64,000 nucleotides of DNA, taken from Rhodocyclaceae bacterium (lineage in GTDB: Bacteria > Pseudomonadota > Gammaproteobacteria > Burkholderiales > Rhodocyclaceae). Position 1 is the first letter of the stretch. Every line of letters begins with the position of its first letter. The stretch spans positions 145,709 to 209,708 of the forward strand of contig NKXK01000024.1 in assembly GCA_004379165.1 (NCBI GenBank). Reading direction: 5' to 3'. Below are positions 1-8,257 of this stretch, piece by piece. A program made the translations under genes and the position numbers. A model generated the notes under the pieces. It made no database searches, was not told where the DNA came from, and was given only the letters and a program-made list of their open reading frames with translations.

Positions 1-607
1 CCTCACCGACCAGAGGGGGCTGTACACCGCCGACCCGCGCAAGGATCCAAACGCGACGCTGATTGAGGAAGCCACTGCCGGCGATGAGTCACTGGAAGCA
101 ATGGCCGGCGGCGCCGGCAGCCGCGTCGGCACCGGCGGCATGATCACCAAGGTCATCGCGGCCAAGCGTGCGGCGCGCAGCGGTGCCCACACCGCCATCG
201 CCAGCGGTCACGAACCCGACCCGATCATCCGCCTCGCAGCCGGGGAGCCGGTGGGCACACTGCTGGTGTCGACCACGCAGCCGCTGGCCGCCCGCAAGCA
301 ATGGCTGGCCGACCACCTGCAACTGGCCGGTCGTCTGGTGCTCGATGCCGGTGCGGTCAAGGCACTTCAGTCGGGCAAAAGCCTGCTGCCGATTGGCGTT
401 ACCGCCATCGAGGGCGACTTCGAGCGCGGCGCGGCGGTCGCCTGCGTTTCACCTGACGGCGCCGAGATCGCCCGCGGCCTGTCCAACTACGGCAGCGGCG
501 AAGCCCGCCTGATTGCCCGCAAGTCGACGCCGGACATCGAAGAACTGCTCGGTTATGTCGACGAGCCGGAAATCATCCACCGCGACAACCTGATTCTGGT
601 CGGCTGA
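1..607 (+). CDS. proB: Glutamate 5-kinase, C-terminal part with PUA domain (5' truncated by window edge)
   Basis: Frame ending at 607 reads [54 protein letters not shown]..., typical of proB kinase C-terminus, followed by a PUA-like region. Confidence 0.93.
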   Translation, partial: LTDQRGLYTADPRKDPNATLIEEATAGDESLEAMAGGAGSRVGTGGMITKVIAAKRAARSGAHTAIASGHEPDPIIRLAAGEPVGTLLVSTTQPLAARKQWLADHLQLAGRLVLDAGAVKALQSGKSLLPIGVTAIEGDFERGAAVACVSPDGAEIARGLSNYGSGEARLIARKSTPDIEELLGYVDEPEIIHRDNLILVG

Positions 608-610
608 ACC

Positions 611-1438
611 TCAGGGCGCCCTGACCGGCGCTGCAGCGTCCAACTGGTCGTAAACCGCCGTCGCGACGCGCGCCAGTTCGCTCTTGGCGATGCCGCCGGA
701 CAAGGCGTAGCCGAAGCGGCCATCGAGCCAGTAAAAGACGTTGATCTCGCCCTCCTGGGCGAAGCGGAAACCGGACTGCCCCTTGCCGGCCCCTTCGGTG
801 GTCACGTAGAGCGTCAACCGCTGGCCGCTCGCCTCCTGATACATGAACTGCGCCACCGGCCCGGCATTGCCCGGCAATAAACGCCCGCCGACCAGTTCGT
901 AGCCCAGCGCACCGAGTTTCGGCACCTTGACCGGGACGCCGAGACGCTTGCTCAACCATTTGACCAGCGCCTCCTCCTGCTCGCCACCGATCTCGACCGG
1001 GCGCCGGGCATCCGGGCTGAAGACCACGTGCGCCACGGCAGCCTGCCGGTACATCGGCACCTTGGCCTGGGTCGGCAGATCACCCGCCGCCCATTGGGCA
1101 TGGCCGAACCAGCCGGCGAAGCCACCCAGCACGGCGAGCACGACGCCGGCCGCCATCTGCAGACAGCGGGCATTGTCCGATTTTGGCCGCTTTTCCGGGT
1201 TCACCGCAGATGCCAGCGGTTGCACGCTGAGCGCGTGCAGCGTGTGGGGCAGCGGCTCATCGAGCACCGGCGCAAACAGCGCTTTCAGATCCTGCTTCTG
1301 TGCCGACCAGACGCGCACACGCAGCGCATCCTCGGGGCAGGCGGCCAAATGCGCCTCGACCCGCGCCCGCTGCGCCGGCGTCAGGGCATTGTCCACATAG
1401 GCGTGCAGATCGTCTTCAGTCATCACTTCCGTTTTCAT
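611..1438 (-). CDS. Anti-sigma factor (transmembrane, zinc-finger-like N-terminus)
   Basis: 275 aa; N-term DDLHAYVDNALTPAQRARVEAHLAACPE, single TM segment (MAAGVVLAVLGGFAGWFG); overlaps the upstream ECF sigma gene by 4 nt. Confidence 0.85.
   Translation of the reverse strand: MKTEVMTEDDLHAYVDNALTPAQRARVEAHLAACPEDALRVRVWSAQKQDLKALFAPVLDEPLPHTLHALSVQPLASAVNPEKRPKSDNARCLQMAAGVVLAVLGGFAGWFGHAQWAAGDLPTQAKVPMYRQAAVAHVVFSPDARRPVEIGGEQEEALVKWLSKRLGVPVKVPKLGALGYELVGGRLLPGNAGPVAQFMYQEASGQRLTLYVTTEGAGKGQSGFRFAQEGEINVFYWLDGRFGYALSGGIAKSELARVATAVYDQLDAAAPVRAP
1177..1212 (+). repeat. 36-bp dispersed repeat, copy A (inside anti-sigma CDS)
   Basis: CCGATTTTGGCCGCTTTTCCGGGTTCACCGCAGATG. Confidence 0.9.
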
Positions 1439-1959
1439 TTCACCACCCGCAGGTCAGCCGGGCGCTGTTCCGCCCCTTTGGCCGTGCCGGCCGGTGTGTC
1501 AAGCAACTCGCGCAAATGCTCACGCCCGCGCGACAGGCGCGACATCACGGTACCCAGCGGCACGCCAAGCGTTGCGGCGATTTCCGCGTAGCTCATTTCC
1601 TCCAGCGCCACCAGCAGCAATACAGCCCGCTGCGCCTCCGGCAAGCGGCCCATCGCCGTCGCCAGATCGCCGACCTCCAGGGCATCGGCCTGAGTTTCCC
1701 GGCTGGGCACGGTCAATGCCTCGTCGTCGAGCGACAGCAATGGGACGCCGAGGCGGCGCAATTGATCGACGCGCAGGTTGTGCATGATGCCGAACAGCCA
1801 GGCCCGCAGATCCGACCCCGCCCGCCACTGGCTGGCCCGCGACCAGGCGCGCACCAGCGTGTCCTGCACGAGGTCGTCGGCCGCCGCCCGCTCACCGAGC
1901 ATCGCCCGCGCGTAGCGGCGCAAACGGGGGATTTCGGCGAGCAGCGCCCGGATATCCAC
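1435..1959 (-). CDS. RNA polymerase sigma factor, ECF subfamily
   Basis: 174 aa; region 2 AADDLVQDTLVRAWSRASQW, region 4 LPEAQRAVLLLVALEEMSYAEIAATLGVPLGTVMSRLSRGR. Confidence 0.93.
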   Translation of the reverse strand: MDIRALLAEIPRLRRYARAMLGERAAADDLVQDTLVRAWSRASQWRAGSDLRAWLFGIMHNLRVDQLRRLGVPLLSLDDEALTVPSRETQADALEVGDLATAMGRLPEAQRAVLLLVALEEMSYAEIAATLGVPLGTVMSRLSRGREHLRELLDTPAGTAKGAEQRPADLRVVK

Positions 1960-1964
1960 GGGGA

Positions 1965-2351
1965 TCAGGGTTTGGCGACACGCCAGACGTTATTTACACC
2001 ATCGCCGCTCCGGTCGCCTGGCTTCTGGTCCTTGATCCAGAAGTACAGCGGCTTGCCCTTGTAGGCCCACTGCTTCGCGCCATCGTCACGGGCGACGACG
2101 CTGTAGTCGCCGCTACCGGACTGAGCATCGCCCACCATCAGGGGCGGCCAGTTAGTGGCACAGGGGCCGTTGCAAACGCTCTTGCCACTGCCGGCGCCAT
2201 CCTTGTCGAAGGTATAGAGTGTCATGCCATTGCTGCCGGTCAGCACGCCATCGCTGACCATGGCCGGCGCCGCCGGGGTGCCCGGCACACCGGCACAGGC
2301 AGCCAACACTAGCAGCAGGCTGCCGGCGGTGAGGATTGTCGTTTTTTTCAT
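1965..2351 (-). CDS. COG4315-type repeat lipoprotein
   Basis: MKKTTILTAGSLLLVLAACAG lipobox; GMTLYTFDKDGAGSGKSVCNGPCATNWPP...WAYKGKPLYFWIKDQKPGD; start moved inward from the ORF track to the lipoprotein signal. Confidence 0.85.
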   Translation of the reverse strand: MKKTTILTAGSLLLVLAACAGVPGTPAAPAMVSDGVLTGSNGMTLYTFDKDGAGSGKSVCNGPCATNWPPLMVGDAQSGSGDYSVVARDDGAKQWAYKGKPLYFWIKDQKPGDRSGDGVNNVWRVAKP

Positions 2352-2430
2352 GGGATTCTCCTTGGGATTTTGGGGGGCTTGCATGAAGGTAAACGCCACT
2401 TGCCCCCGCCTTATTCCATCACCAGGGAAA

Positions 2431-3564
2431 TTATGCCGCGCCCAGCCGCCACAACGACGTGACCTCGGCGGCACGGGCAACATGCAGCGGGTCGCTGGCA
2501 TCCCGGGCTTTCGGATGCATTGGCCGGGTATCGATACGCCCAAGCACGCGCAACCCGCCGTCGGCGATCCAGACCAACAACGCATCGCGACTGCGCAAGC
2601 CGAGATGCTCGGCGAGGTCGGAAATGATCAGCCAGCCCTCGCCCCCCGCGGCGAGATGCGCCCGCAAACCACCGAGAAAGCCCCGGAGCATGCGTGAATC
2701 GGGGTCGTACACCGCGTACTCGATAGGCGAACTCGGCTGCGCCGGCACCCAGGGCGGATTGCAGACCACCAGCGGCGCGCGGCCTTCCGGGAAGAGGTCG
2801 CATTTCTGCAGCGTCACGGCTGCGGTCAACCCGAGTTTCTCGCTGTTTTCGGCAGCACAGGCCAGCGCCCGTGGATCCTGATCGGTGGCGATCACCCGCG
2901 CCACGCCGCGGCGCGCCAAGATCAAGGCCAGGACGCCGGAGCCGGTGCCAACATCGAAGGCCAGATCGCAGCCCGCCGGCAGCGGGGCTTTTGCCACCAG
3001 ATCGACGTATTCGCCACGCACCGGCGAAAAAACCCCGTAGTGCGGGTGAATGCTGCCTTGCAACGCAGCTACCGGCACCCCTTTCTTGCGCCATTCATGG
3101 GCACTGACCACCGCCAGCAATTCGCGCAAGGCAAGGACGCTGTTACTGCCATCCGGCTTGCCCCAGGCGTCACGGCAGGCCTGCCGTACGTCCTGCTCCC
3201 GCTTCAGCGGCAGCTTGTAGTCCGGCCCCAGGGGTACCAGCAGGCGCGCCAGCACCGCGGCCCGTTGTCCCTGGATCTCGCGATGCCGGTTAAACGCCTC
3301 GGCCGGAGCCATTGGCAGACTGGCACGCCAGGCCCGGGCGGCTTCCCGGTCGGCCCGTTGCGTCAAGGCCTGCATCAGCCGCCTCGCCGTCGGCCAGTCG
3401 CCACGCCAAAGGATGGCCGCACCGCCGGCCAGCATCGGCCATGCCACATCCGGGTCGATGCTGTGCACGCATTCCAGCGCTGCCGGCACCGGCAAAGCGG
3501 CTTCGGATCGCCAGCGGGCGCGGCGGGTCTGGCCGTTTTCCAGCCATTCGATCTGTGTGCTCAT
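2431..3564 (-). CDS. Class I SAM-dependent methyltransferase (HemK/RsmC-like)
   Basis: LAFDVGTGSGVLALILA, VVCNPPWVP motif; start chosen at MSTQIEW. Confidence 0.85.
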   Translation of the reverse strand: MSTQIEWLENGQTRRARWRSEAALPVPAALECVHSIDPDVAWPMLAGGAAILWRGDWPTARRLMQALTQRADREAARAWRASLPMAPAEAFNRHREIQGQRAAVLARLLVPLGPDYKLPLKREQDVRQACRDAWGKPDGSNSVLALRELLAVVSAHEWRKKGVPVAALQGSIHPHYGVFSPVRGEYVDLVAKAPLPAGCDLAFDVGTGSGVLALILARRGVARVIATDQDPRALACAAENSEKLGLTAAVTLQKCDLFPEGRAPLVVCNPPWVPAQPSSPIEYAVYDPDSRMLRGFLGGLRAHLAAGGEGWLIISDLAEHLGLRSRDALLVWIADGGLRVLGRIDTRPMHPKARDASDPLHVARAAEVTSLWRLGAA

Positions 3565-3584
3565 GGGGTGATGATACGGCGGGT

Positions 3585-3620
3585 CATCTGCGGTGAACCC
3601 GGAAAACGGGCAAAAATCAG
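3585..3620 (-). repeat. 36-bp dispersed repeat, copy B (rnpB/methyltransferase gap)
   Basis: CTGATTTTTGCCCGTTTTCCGGGTTCACCGCAGATG (minus strand). Confidence 0.92.
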
Positions 3621-3628
3621 TGATCGTT

Positions 3629-4015
3629 GGAAAGCCGGCCGATAAGCCGGGTTCTGTTCCCCTCTTGCGAGGTTCGGCAATCATTCCTCTAGGCCTGTCG
3701 TCACCGACAGGCTCAAGCAACCTACCCGGAAGCAGCGCGGGCCACGCCTCAGCTTCCCTATTTGGTCTTGCTCCGGATGGGGTTTACCGTGCCGTCCGCC
3801 GTTACCGTGGACGCGGTGAGCTCTTACCTCGCCGTTTCACCCTTACCTGTGCGCCTTACGGCGCCATCGGCGGTCTGTTCTCTGTTGCACTTTCCGTTGC
3901 CTTGGGTCTCGCGACCGTATAGCACCCAGCCGTTAGCTGGCATCCTGCCCAATGGAGCCCGGACTTTCCTCCCGACACTTTCGTGTCCAGCGATTGCCTG
4001 GCCGACTTTCCGGGG
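3629..4015 (-). ncRNA. rnpB: RNase P RNA, bacterial class A
   Basis: Reverse strand reads ggaaagtcggcc...ggaggaaagtccgggctcc...gccggcggacggcacggtaaacccc...gaacccggcttatcggccggctttcc; terminal P1 arms ggaaagtcggcc / ggccggctttcc pair; CR motifs recognisable. Confidence 0.95.
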
Positions 4016-4099
4016 CGGATTATACGCACAGGACCAAGAGAGCACGAGTAAGTTGTTGATATTAATGCGGCAAATGTGATAACATTAACGAAATATTTT

Positions 4100-4188
4100 T
4101 TGGCAAACCTTCGCGAAAGCAAGGGACGCAAAGCTTCCGGGCTGACTGACGACACCTTCGAGTCGTCAAAGCTAGCGGGGTTGCCAGC
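4100..4188 (+). promoter_or_regulatory. Cyclic di-GMP-I riboswitch (GEMM-I)
   Basis: ggcaaacc-ttcgcgaaagcaagggacgcaaagcttccgggctgactgacgacaccttcgagtcgtcaaagctagcgggGTTGCC; matches GEMM-I landmarks (GNRA tetraloop gaaa, GGGACGCAAAGC, TAGCGGGGTTxCC) and P1 closes. Confidence 0.92.
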
Positions 4189-4250
4189 AGTGCATATTGA
4201 CCGCATCGCTGATCGTCTCCGGCCTTCGTCCACGCGCACAGGAGACTTTC

Positions 4251-6542
4251 ATGATCACCACCATTCGCTCGACGAACCAATTCCGCATCAGTTCGTCCGC
4301 ACTCCTTCTGGCTGCGATCATCGGCGCATGGAGCCAGAACAGTACCGCCCAGACCTACGCCCCCTGGCTACGCCAGATCGGCATCACCAACACCATCGAA
4401 TCCGCCGCCGCATGGGGCAAGGGCCAATTACTGGGCGTGGTCGATACCGGTATCAACGTCACGCACCCACAGTTCGCCCCGGGTCAGGTTTCGGCCAGCC
4501 TAAGCAGTTGCGCTGCCGTCACATTCCGTTGCGCCAATGGCGTTGCCGATGACAATGGACACGGCACCGCCGTCGCCAGTATCGCGGCTGGATACCGTCC
4601 CTCGCAATTTGCCAACGTTTCCGCTGGCGGTTACACCACGGTCGCCGGCAACTTCATTGGCGTTGCGCCGGCAGCGAACATCGTTGCCGAAAAGGTACTC
4701 GCTGCATCAGGCAGTGGCTACTCCACCGATGTCGCCAATGGCATTCGCAAAGCAGCCGATGCCGGCGCGGGGGTTATCAATGTTTCGATCACCTACGGCA
4801 ATGACAGCGCTACCGTATCCGCCATCAACTACGCTGCCTCCAAGGGTGCCTTTATCGTTTGGGCTGGTGGCAATAGCGCCCAGAACCTGCTGTCCAACCA
4901 GAATACCGTCGGCTTGACGCAGGCCGCCATTCAGCGCCTCGTATTTGCCGGCTCGGTGAATAGTGCAAACGTCGCCTCCAGCTTCACCAACAAGCCGGGC
5001 AGTGGCAACCTGGTCAGCACCACCAACTCACGTACGACCTATGCCGGTCGTTGGGTGATGGCGCCCGGAGAAGCCATCATCGCTCCCAGCACGACCTATG
5101 GAAATAGCGCTTACATGCTATGGTCCGGCACCTCGATGGCTGCTCCTGTGGTCAGTGGCTCGCTGATGCTGCTCCAGAATGCCTGGCCGATTCTCAAAAC
5201 CCGCGGTACGACGGCAGACTTACTGATCGCCACAAGCACCGACCTTGGCAGCAAGGGCGTGGATAGCACCTACGGCAACGGCCTGGTCAATCTGCAGAAG
5301 GCCTTCACACCGGTGGGCGCGCTAACAGTCACCACTGCCCAAGGGACCAGCCTCGATGTCAATGCACTTACCGGCAGCCTCATTTCCAGCGGCGCTCTCG
5401 GCAGCATGAGCAGCATTCGTAGCAAGCTGGCCAATTACACCGCTTTCGACAGTTACACGAGAAATTTCACCGTCAATCTCTCCGGGCTCATTCAATCTCC
5501 GACAAACAAGGCCAGCCTGAATCCTCTGCCCAGCAATGCCTTCAGTGCGCCCAAAGTGTTGAAATTCCAGAATGGCGAACTTGCAGTTTCGCTGACGGCG
5601 ACCACCGACCCGACAGCAAATCTAGGCCGTTTCGACTATCGTGCCGACCTCGAAACCTCCCCCAGCGTCGGTTACACCTTGTTCACCAACTCGGCCGCAA
5701 GCGTCACCGGGCTCGGGTATGGCGCTTCGTCCGCCTACCCCTTCGCCAAGGCAATGTTCAATGACGAGTTGATTGCGCGCCAGATGCAGGACTTTGACAA
5801 CGCAAGCATCAACAACATCGCTCAAAACGGATATCAGATGAGCTACGGGATGCAGTTCAATCCGGAGATCCGTTTTGCAGCCCACTACTCCGCCACGCCG
5901 ACCGACACCCCTCTCCAGCGCATGAACGCCCCTGCCATGCAGATCAAGGTCGGCGCATCCTATCGGGTCAACCAACGCCTGACGGCAGGCCTGACTTACA
6001 GCAACATGGAAGAGAGCGCTTCATTGCTTGGTGCCGGAAACACAGGCAACAGTCTGCTGTCGTTTGGGCACAATCGAAGCAATGTTGCCGGCTTGAGCCT
6101 GGCCTATCGAGTCGGTCTTAACAGCAGCGTCCTATTCAATGGCGAAATGGCGCAAACCGAGACCGGAGAAGGCAATACCGGCAGCTTGTTCGGCGCCACA
6201 TCCAATGTCCGCGCCCAGGCTTTTGGTGTGACATTCATCCAGCAAAACCTCTGGACAGACAAGGACCAGTTGCTCGCATCGATTCGCCAGCCGCTTCGCG
6301 TCTCTTCAGGGCGAGTCGCCATTGTCAGCGCCGACGTCGATGCCAACGGCGAACCGGTTTATCAGAAGCAGTGGGCGAGTCTGGTTCCCGATGGTCGCGA
6401 AATCGACTTCAGCCTGAGCTATGTCCGGCCTACCGGCAAAACCAGTTCGCTCGCAATGCAAGCCATGTATCAGCGCGATGCCTTGAATATCGCCGGTAAT
6501 AACGCGACACAATTTGGCATGCTCTGGAAGACGGCCTTCTGA
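4251..6542 (+). CDS. Subtilisin-like (S8) serine peptidase with outer-membrane beta-barrel-like C-terminus (autotransporter-like)
   Basis: Catalytic motifs VVDTGI, DDNGHGTAVASIAAG, SGTSMAAPVVSGS; C-terminus ends ...FGMLWKTAF; SD aggag just upstream of ATG 4251. Confidence 0.88.
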   Translation: MITTIRSTNQFRISSSALLLAAIIGAWSQNSTAQTYAPWLRQIGITNTIESAAAWGKGQLLGVVDTGINVTHPQFAPGQVSASLSSCAAVTFRCANGVADDNGHGTAVASIAAGYRPSQFANVSAGGYTTVAGNFIGVAPAANIVAEKVLAASGSGYSTDVANGIRKAADAGAGVINVSITYGNDSATVSAINYAASKGAFIVWAGGNSAQNLLSNQNTVGLTQAAIQRLVFAGSVNSANVASSFTNKPGSGNLVSTTNSRTTYAGRWVMAPGEAIIAPSTTYGNSAYMLWSGTSMAAPVVSGSLMLLQNAWPILKTRGTTADLLIATSTDLGSKGVDSTYGNGLVNLQKAFTPVGALTVTTAQGTSLDVNALTGSLISSGALGSMSSIRSKLANYTAFDSYTRNFTVNLSGLIQSPTNKASLNPLPSNAFSAPKVLKFQNGELAVSLTATTDPTANLGRFDYRADLETSPSVGYTLFTNSAASVTGLGYGASSAYPFAKAMFNDELIARQMQDFDNASINNIAQNGYQMSYGMQFNPEIRFAAHYSATPTDTPLQRMNAPAMQIKVGASYRVNQRLTAGLTYSNMEESASLLGAGNTGNSLLSFGHNRSNVAGLSLAYRVGLNSSVLFNGEMAQTETGEGNTGSLFGATSNVRAQAFGVTFIQQNLWTDKDQLLASIRQPLRVSSGRVAIVSADVDANGEPVYQKQWASLVPDGREIDFSLSYVRPTGKTSSLAMQAMYQRDALNIAGNNATQFGMLWKTAF

Positions 6543-6597
6543 CCCAATAGCACCGCCACCGACGTCATTGGCTTGTGAGAACCGGAAGAATTGCGCC

Positions 6598-6633
6598 ACC
6601 AATTGGGGGAGTTTCTCCGGTTCACCGCAACTC
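6598..6633 (+). repeat. Degenerate copy C (intergenic)
   Basis: ACCAATTGGGGGAGTTTCTCCGGTTCACCGCAACTC; core GGTTCACCGCA conserved, first T-tract lost. Confidence 0.4.
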
Positions 6634-6765
6634 GCTTGTCACCGGCGTCGGCGCAACGTAACATCGGACGCTGCACCGCACAAAAAGCGCAGCATCAACG
6701 CGAAACGGCTCTCCAACTGCTTTCCTGTTGTGCCCCTTGACCGGCCACTCAACTACAGGAAATCC

Positions 6766-7656
6766 ATGGTCCGCCTCCAGTTCAGTATCGATCTCCAGTA
6801 CCAGATCACCCCGCCCGCCGCGGATTTTGTCTTCAACTTCCACGCCGCGCTCACGGCAAGCCAGACTGTGCTTGAAGAGTCGCTGGTCATCGATCAGCAT
6901 GTGCCCACCCGACTGGAGATCGAGCCTGCGACCGGTGCCCGCTTCCTGCGCCTGACGGCCAACCCGGGGCCACTCAATGTCGTATATCGCGCGACCGTCG
7001 ATATCGATCATTTCGCGGCGCCACCCGATGCAATCGCTGAAACGCCCGTAGCCAACCTGCCGCTGTCCGTACTGACCTATATTTACCCGAGCCGCTACTG
7101 CCAGTCAGACCGTCTGGCACAACTGGCCATGCGCGAATTCGGGCATTTACCCAAAGGCTACCGGCGCGTCGAGGCCATTTGCAAATGGGTGAGCAATCAC
7201 GTTGTCTTCAAGAGTGCCAGCAGCAGTTCGACGACCTCGGCGATCGACACGCTGACCGAACGAACCGGTGTCTGCCGTGATTTTGCCCACCTGATGATCG
7301 CCCTCTGTCGGGCGCTGAGCATTCCGGCACGCTTCACCACCGGCATCGATTACGGCGCCGACCCGGCACTTGGTCCGACCGATTTTCACGCTTACGTCGA
7401 AGTCTTCCTCGAACAGCGCTGGTATCTCTTCGACCCGTCCGGCACCGCCATTCCAATGGGTTTCGTGCGTATCGGTACCGGTCGCGACGCCGCCGATGTG
7501 TCCTTTGCAACGATTTTCGGCAGCGTCAGTTCGCCACCACCGGTGATCAGCATCAAGGCCGTGACCGCTGCCGACCGCCCCTGGCAAGAACCGCGGCATC
7601 GCGAAGAAGCCCTATCGAGCGACGCCCTGCCCGGACTTTTTCCGGCAACGCGCTAG
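6766..7656 (+). CDS. Transglutaminase-like family protein
   Basis: Core TERTGVCRDFAHLMIALCRALSIPARFTTGIDYG...DFHAYVEVFLEQRWYLFDPSG (Cys-His-Asp triad). Confidence 0.88.
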   Translation: MVRLQFSIDLQYQITPPAADFVFNFHAALTASQTVLEESLVIDQHVPTRLEIEPATGARFLRLTANPGPLNVVYRATVDIDHFAAPPDAIAETPVANLPLSVLTYIYPSRYCQSDRLAQLAMREFGHLPKGYRRVEAICKWVSNHVVFKSASSSSTTSAIDTLTERTGVCRDFAHLMIALCRALSIPARFTTGIDYGADPALGPTDFHAYVEVFLEQRWYLFDPSGTAIPMGFVRIGTGRDAADVSFATIFGSVSSPPPVISIKAVTAADRPWQEPRHREEALSSDALPGLFPATR

Positions 7657-8123
7657 ACCTCAGACAGCGGCAGCGAAAAGCGCTCGACCACGCGGCGCAA
7701 CACAAAACTGGTGTGCACGCCGGTCACCCCCTGAATCCGCGTGATCTTGTTGAGCAAAAGATCCTGGTAGGCATCCATGTCGCGCACCACCACCTTCAAC
7801 TGGTAATCCGACTGCTGGCCGGTGATCAGGAGGCATTCCAGGACTTCGGGAATATCGGCAATCGCCTGCTCCAGATTGGCGAAGCGCTCCGGCGTGTGCT
7901 GGTCCATCGAGATACCGATCAGCGCCATCAGCGTCAGGCCGAGTTTTTTGGCATCGAGATGCGCCCGGTAGCCGGCGATCAGGCCGGAATCCTCCAGCGC
8001 CCGCACCCGTCGAAGGCAGGGCGATGGCGACAGGCCGATACGGTCGGCCAGATCCTGGTTGCTGATACGGCCATCGGCCTGCAGGATAGCGAGAATTTCC
8101 CTGTCGTAACGATCCATCTGCAT
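7653..8123 (-). CDS. Lrp/AsnC family transcriptional regulator
   Basis: MQMDRYDREILAILQADGRISNQDLADRIGLSPSPCLRRVRALEDSGLI; SD aggag upstream of the chosen start. Confidence 0.92.
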   Translation of the reverse strand: MQMDRYDREILAILQADGRISNQDLADRIGLSPSPCLRRVRALEDSGLIAGYRAHLDAKKLGLTLMALIGISMDQHTPERFANLEQAIADIPEVLECLLITGQQSDYQLKVVVRDMDAYQDLLLNKITRIQGVTGVHTSFVLRRVVERFSLPLSEV

Positions 8124-8257
8124 CCAGTTGCTCCTAAATTTTAATTTACGCAATTATCTGCCAATTAATAGCAACAATGAAACCGAATTCGCAATCACCT
8201 GCCAGCTGCTTTTGCGTAATATTTCGCCATCGAAAAAGACTTTACCGGAGCAGTACC

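Noticed and set aside
603-640. cagggcgccctg palindrome between proB and the anti-sigma gene
   Set aside because: Short GC palindrome without a T-tract; insufficient to call a terminator
2819-2855. CTGCGGTCAACCCG core match inside the methyltransferase
   Set aside because: Exact 12-mer core but no T-tracts; encodes the ordinary LGLTAAV motif. Not counted as a repeat copy
3593-4239. ORFs of 105-127 aa over 3593-4239 on both strands
   Set aside because: They overlap RNase P RNA and the riboswitch; no protein-like features
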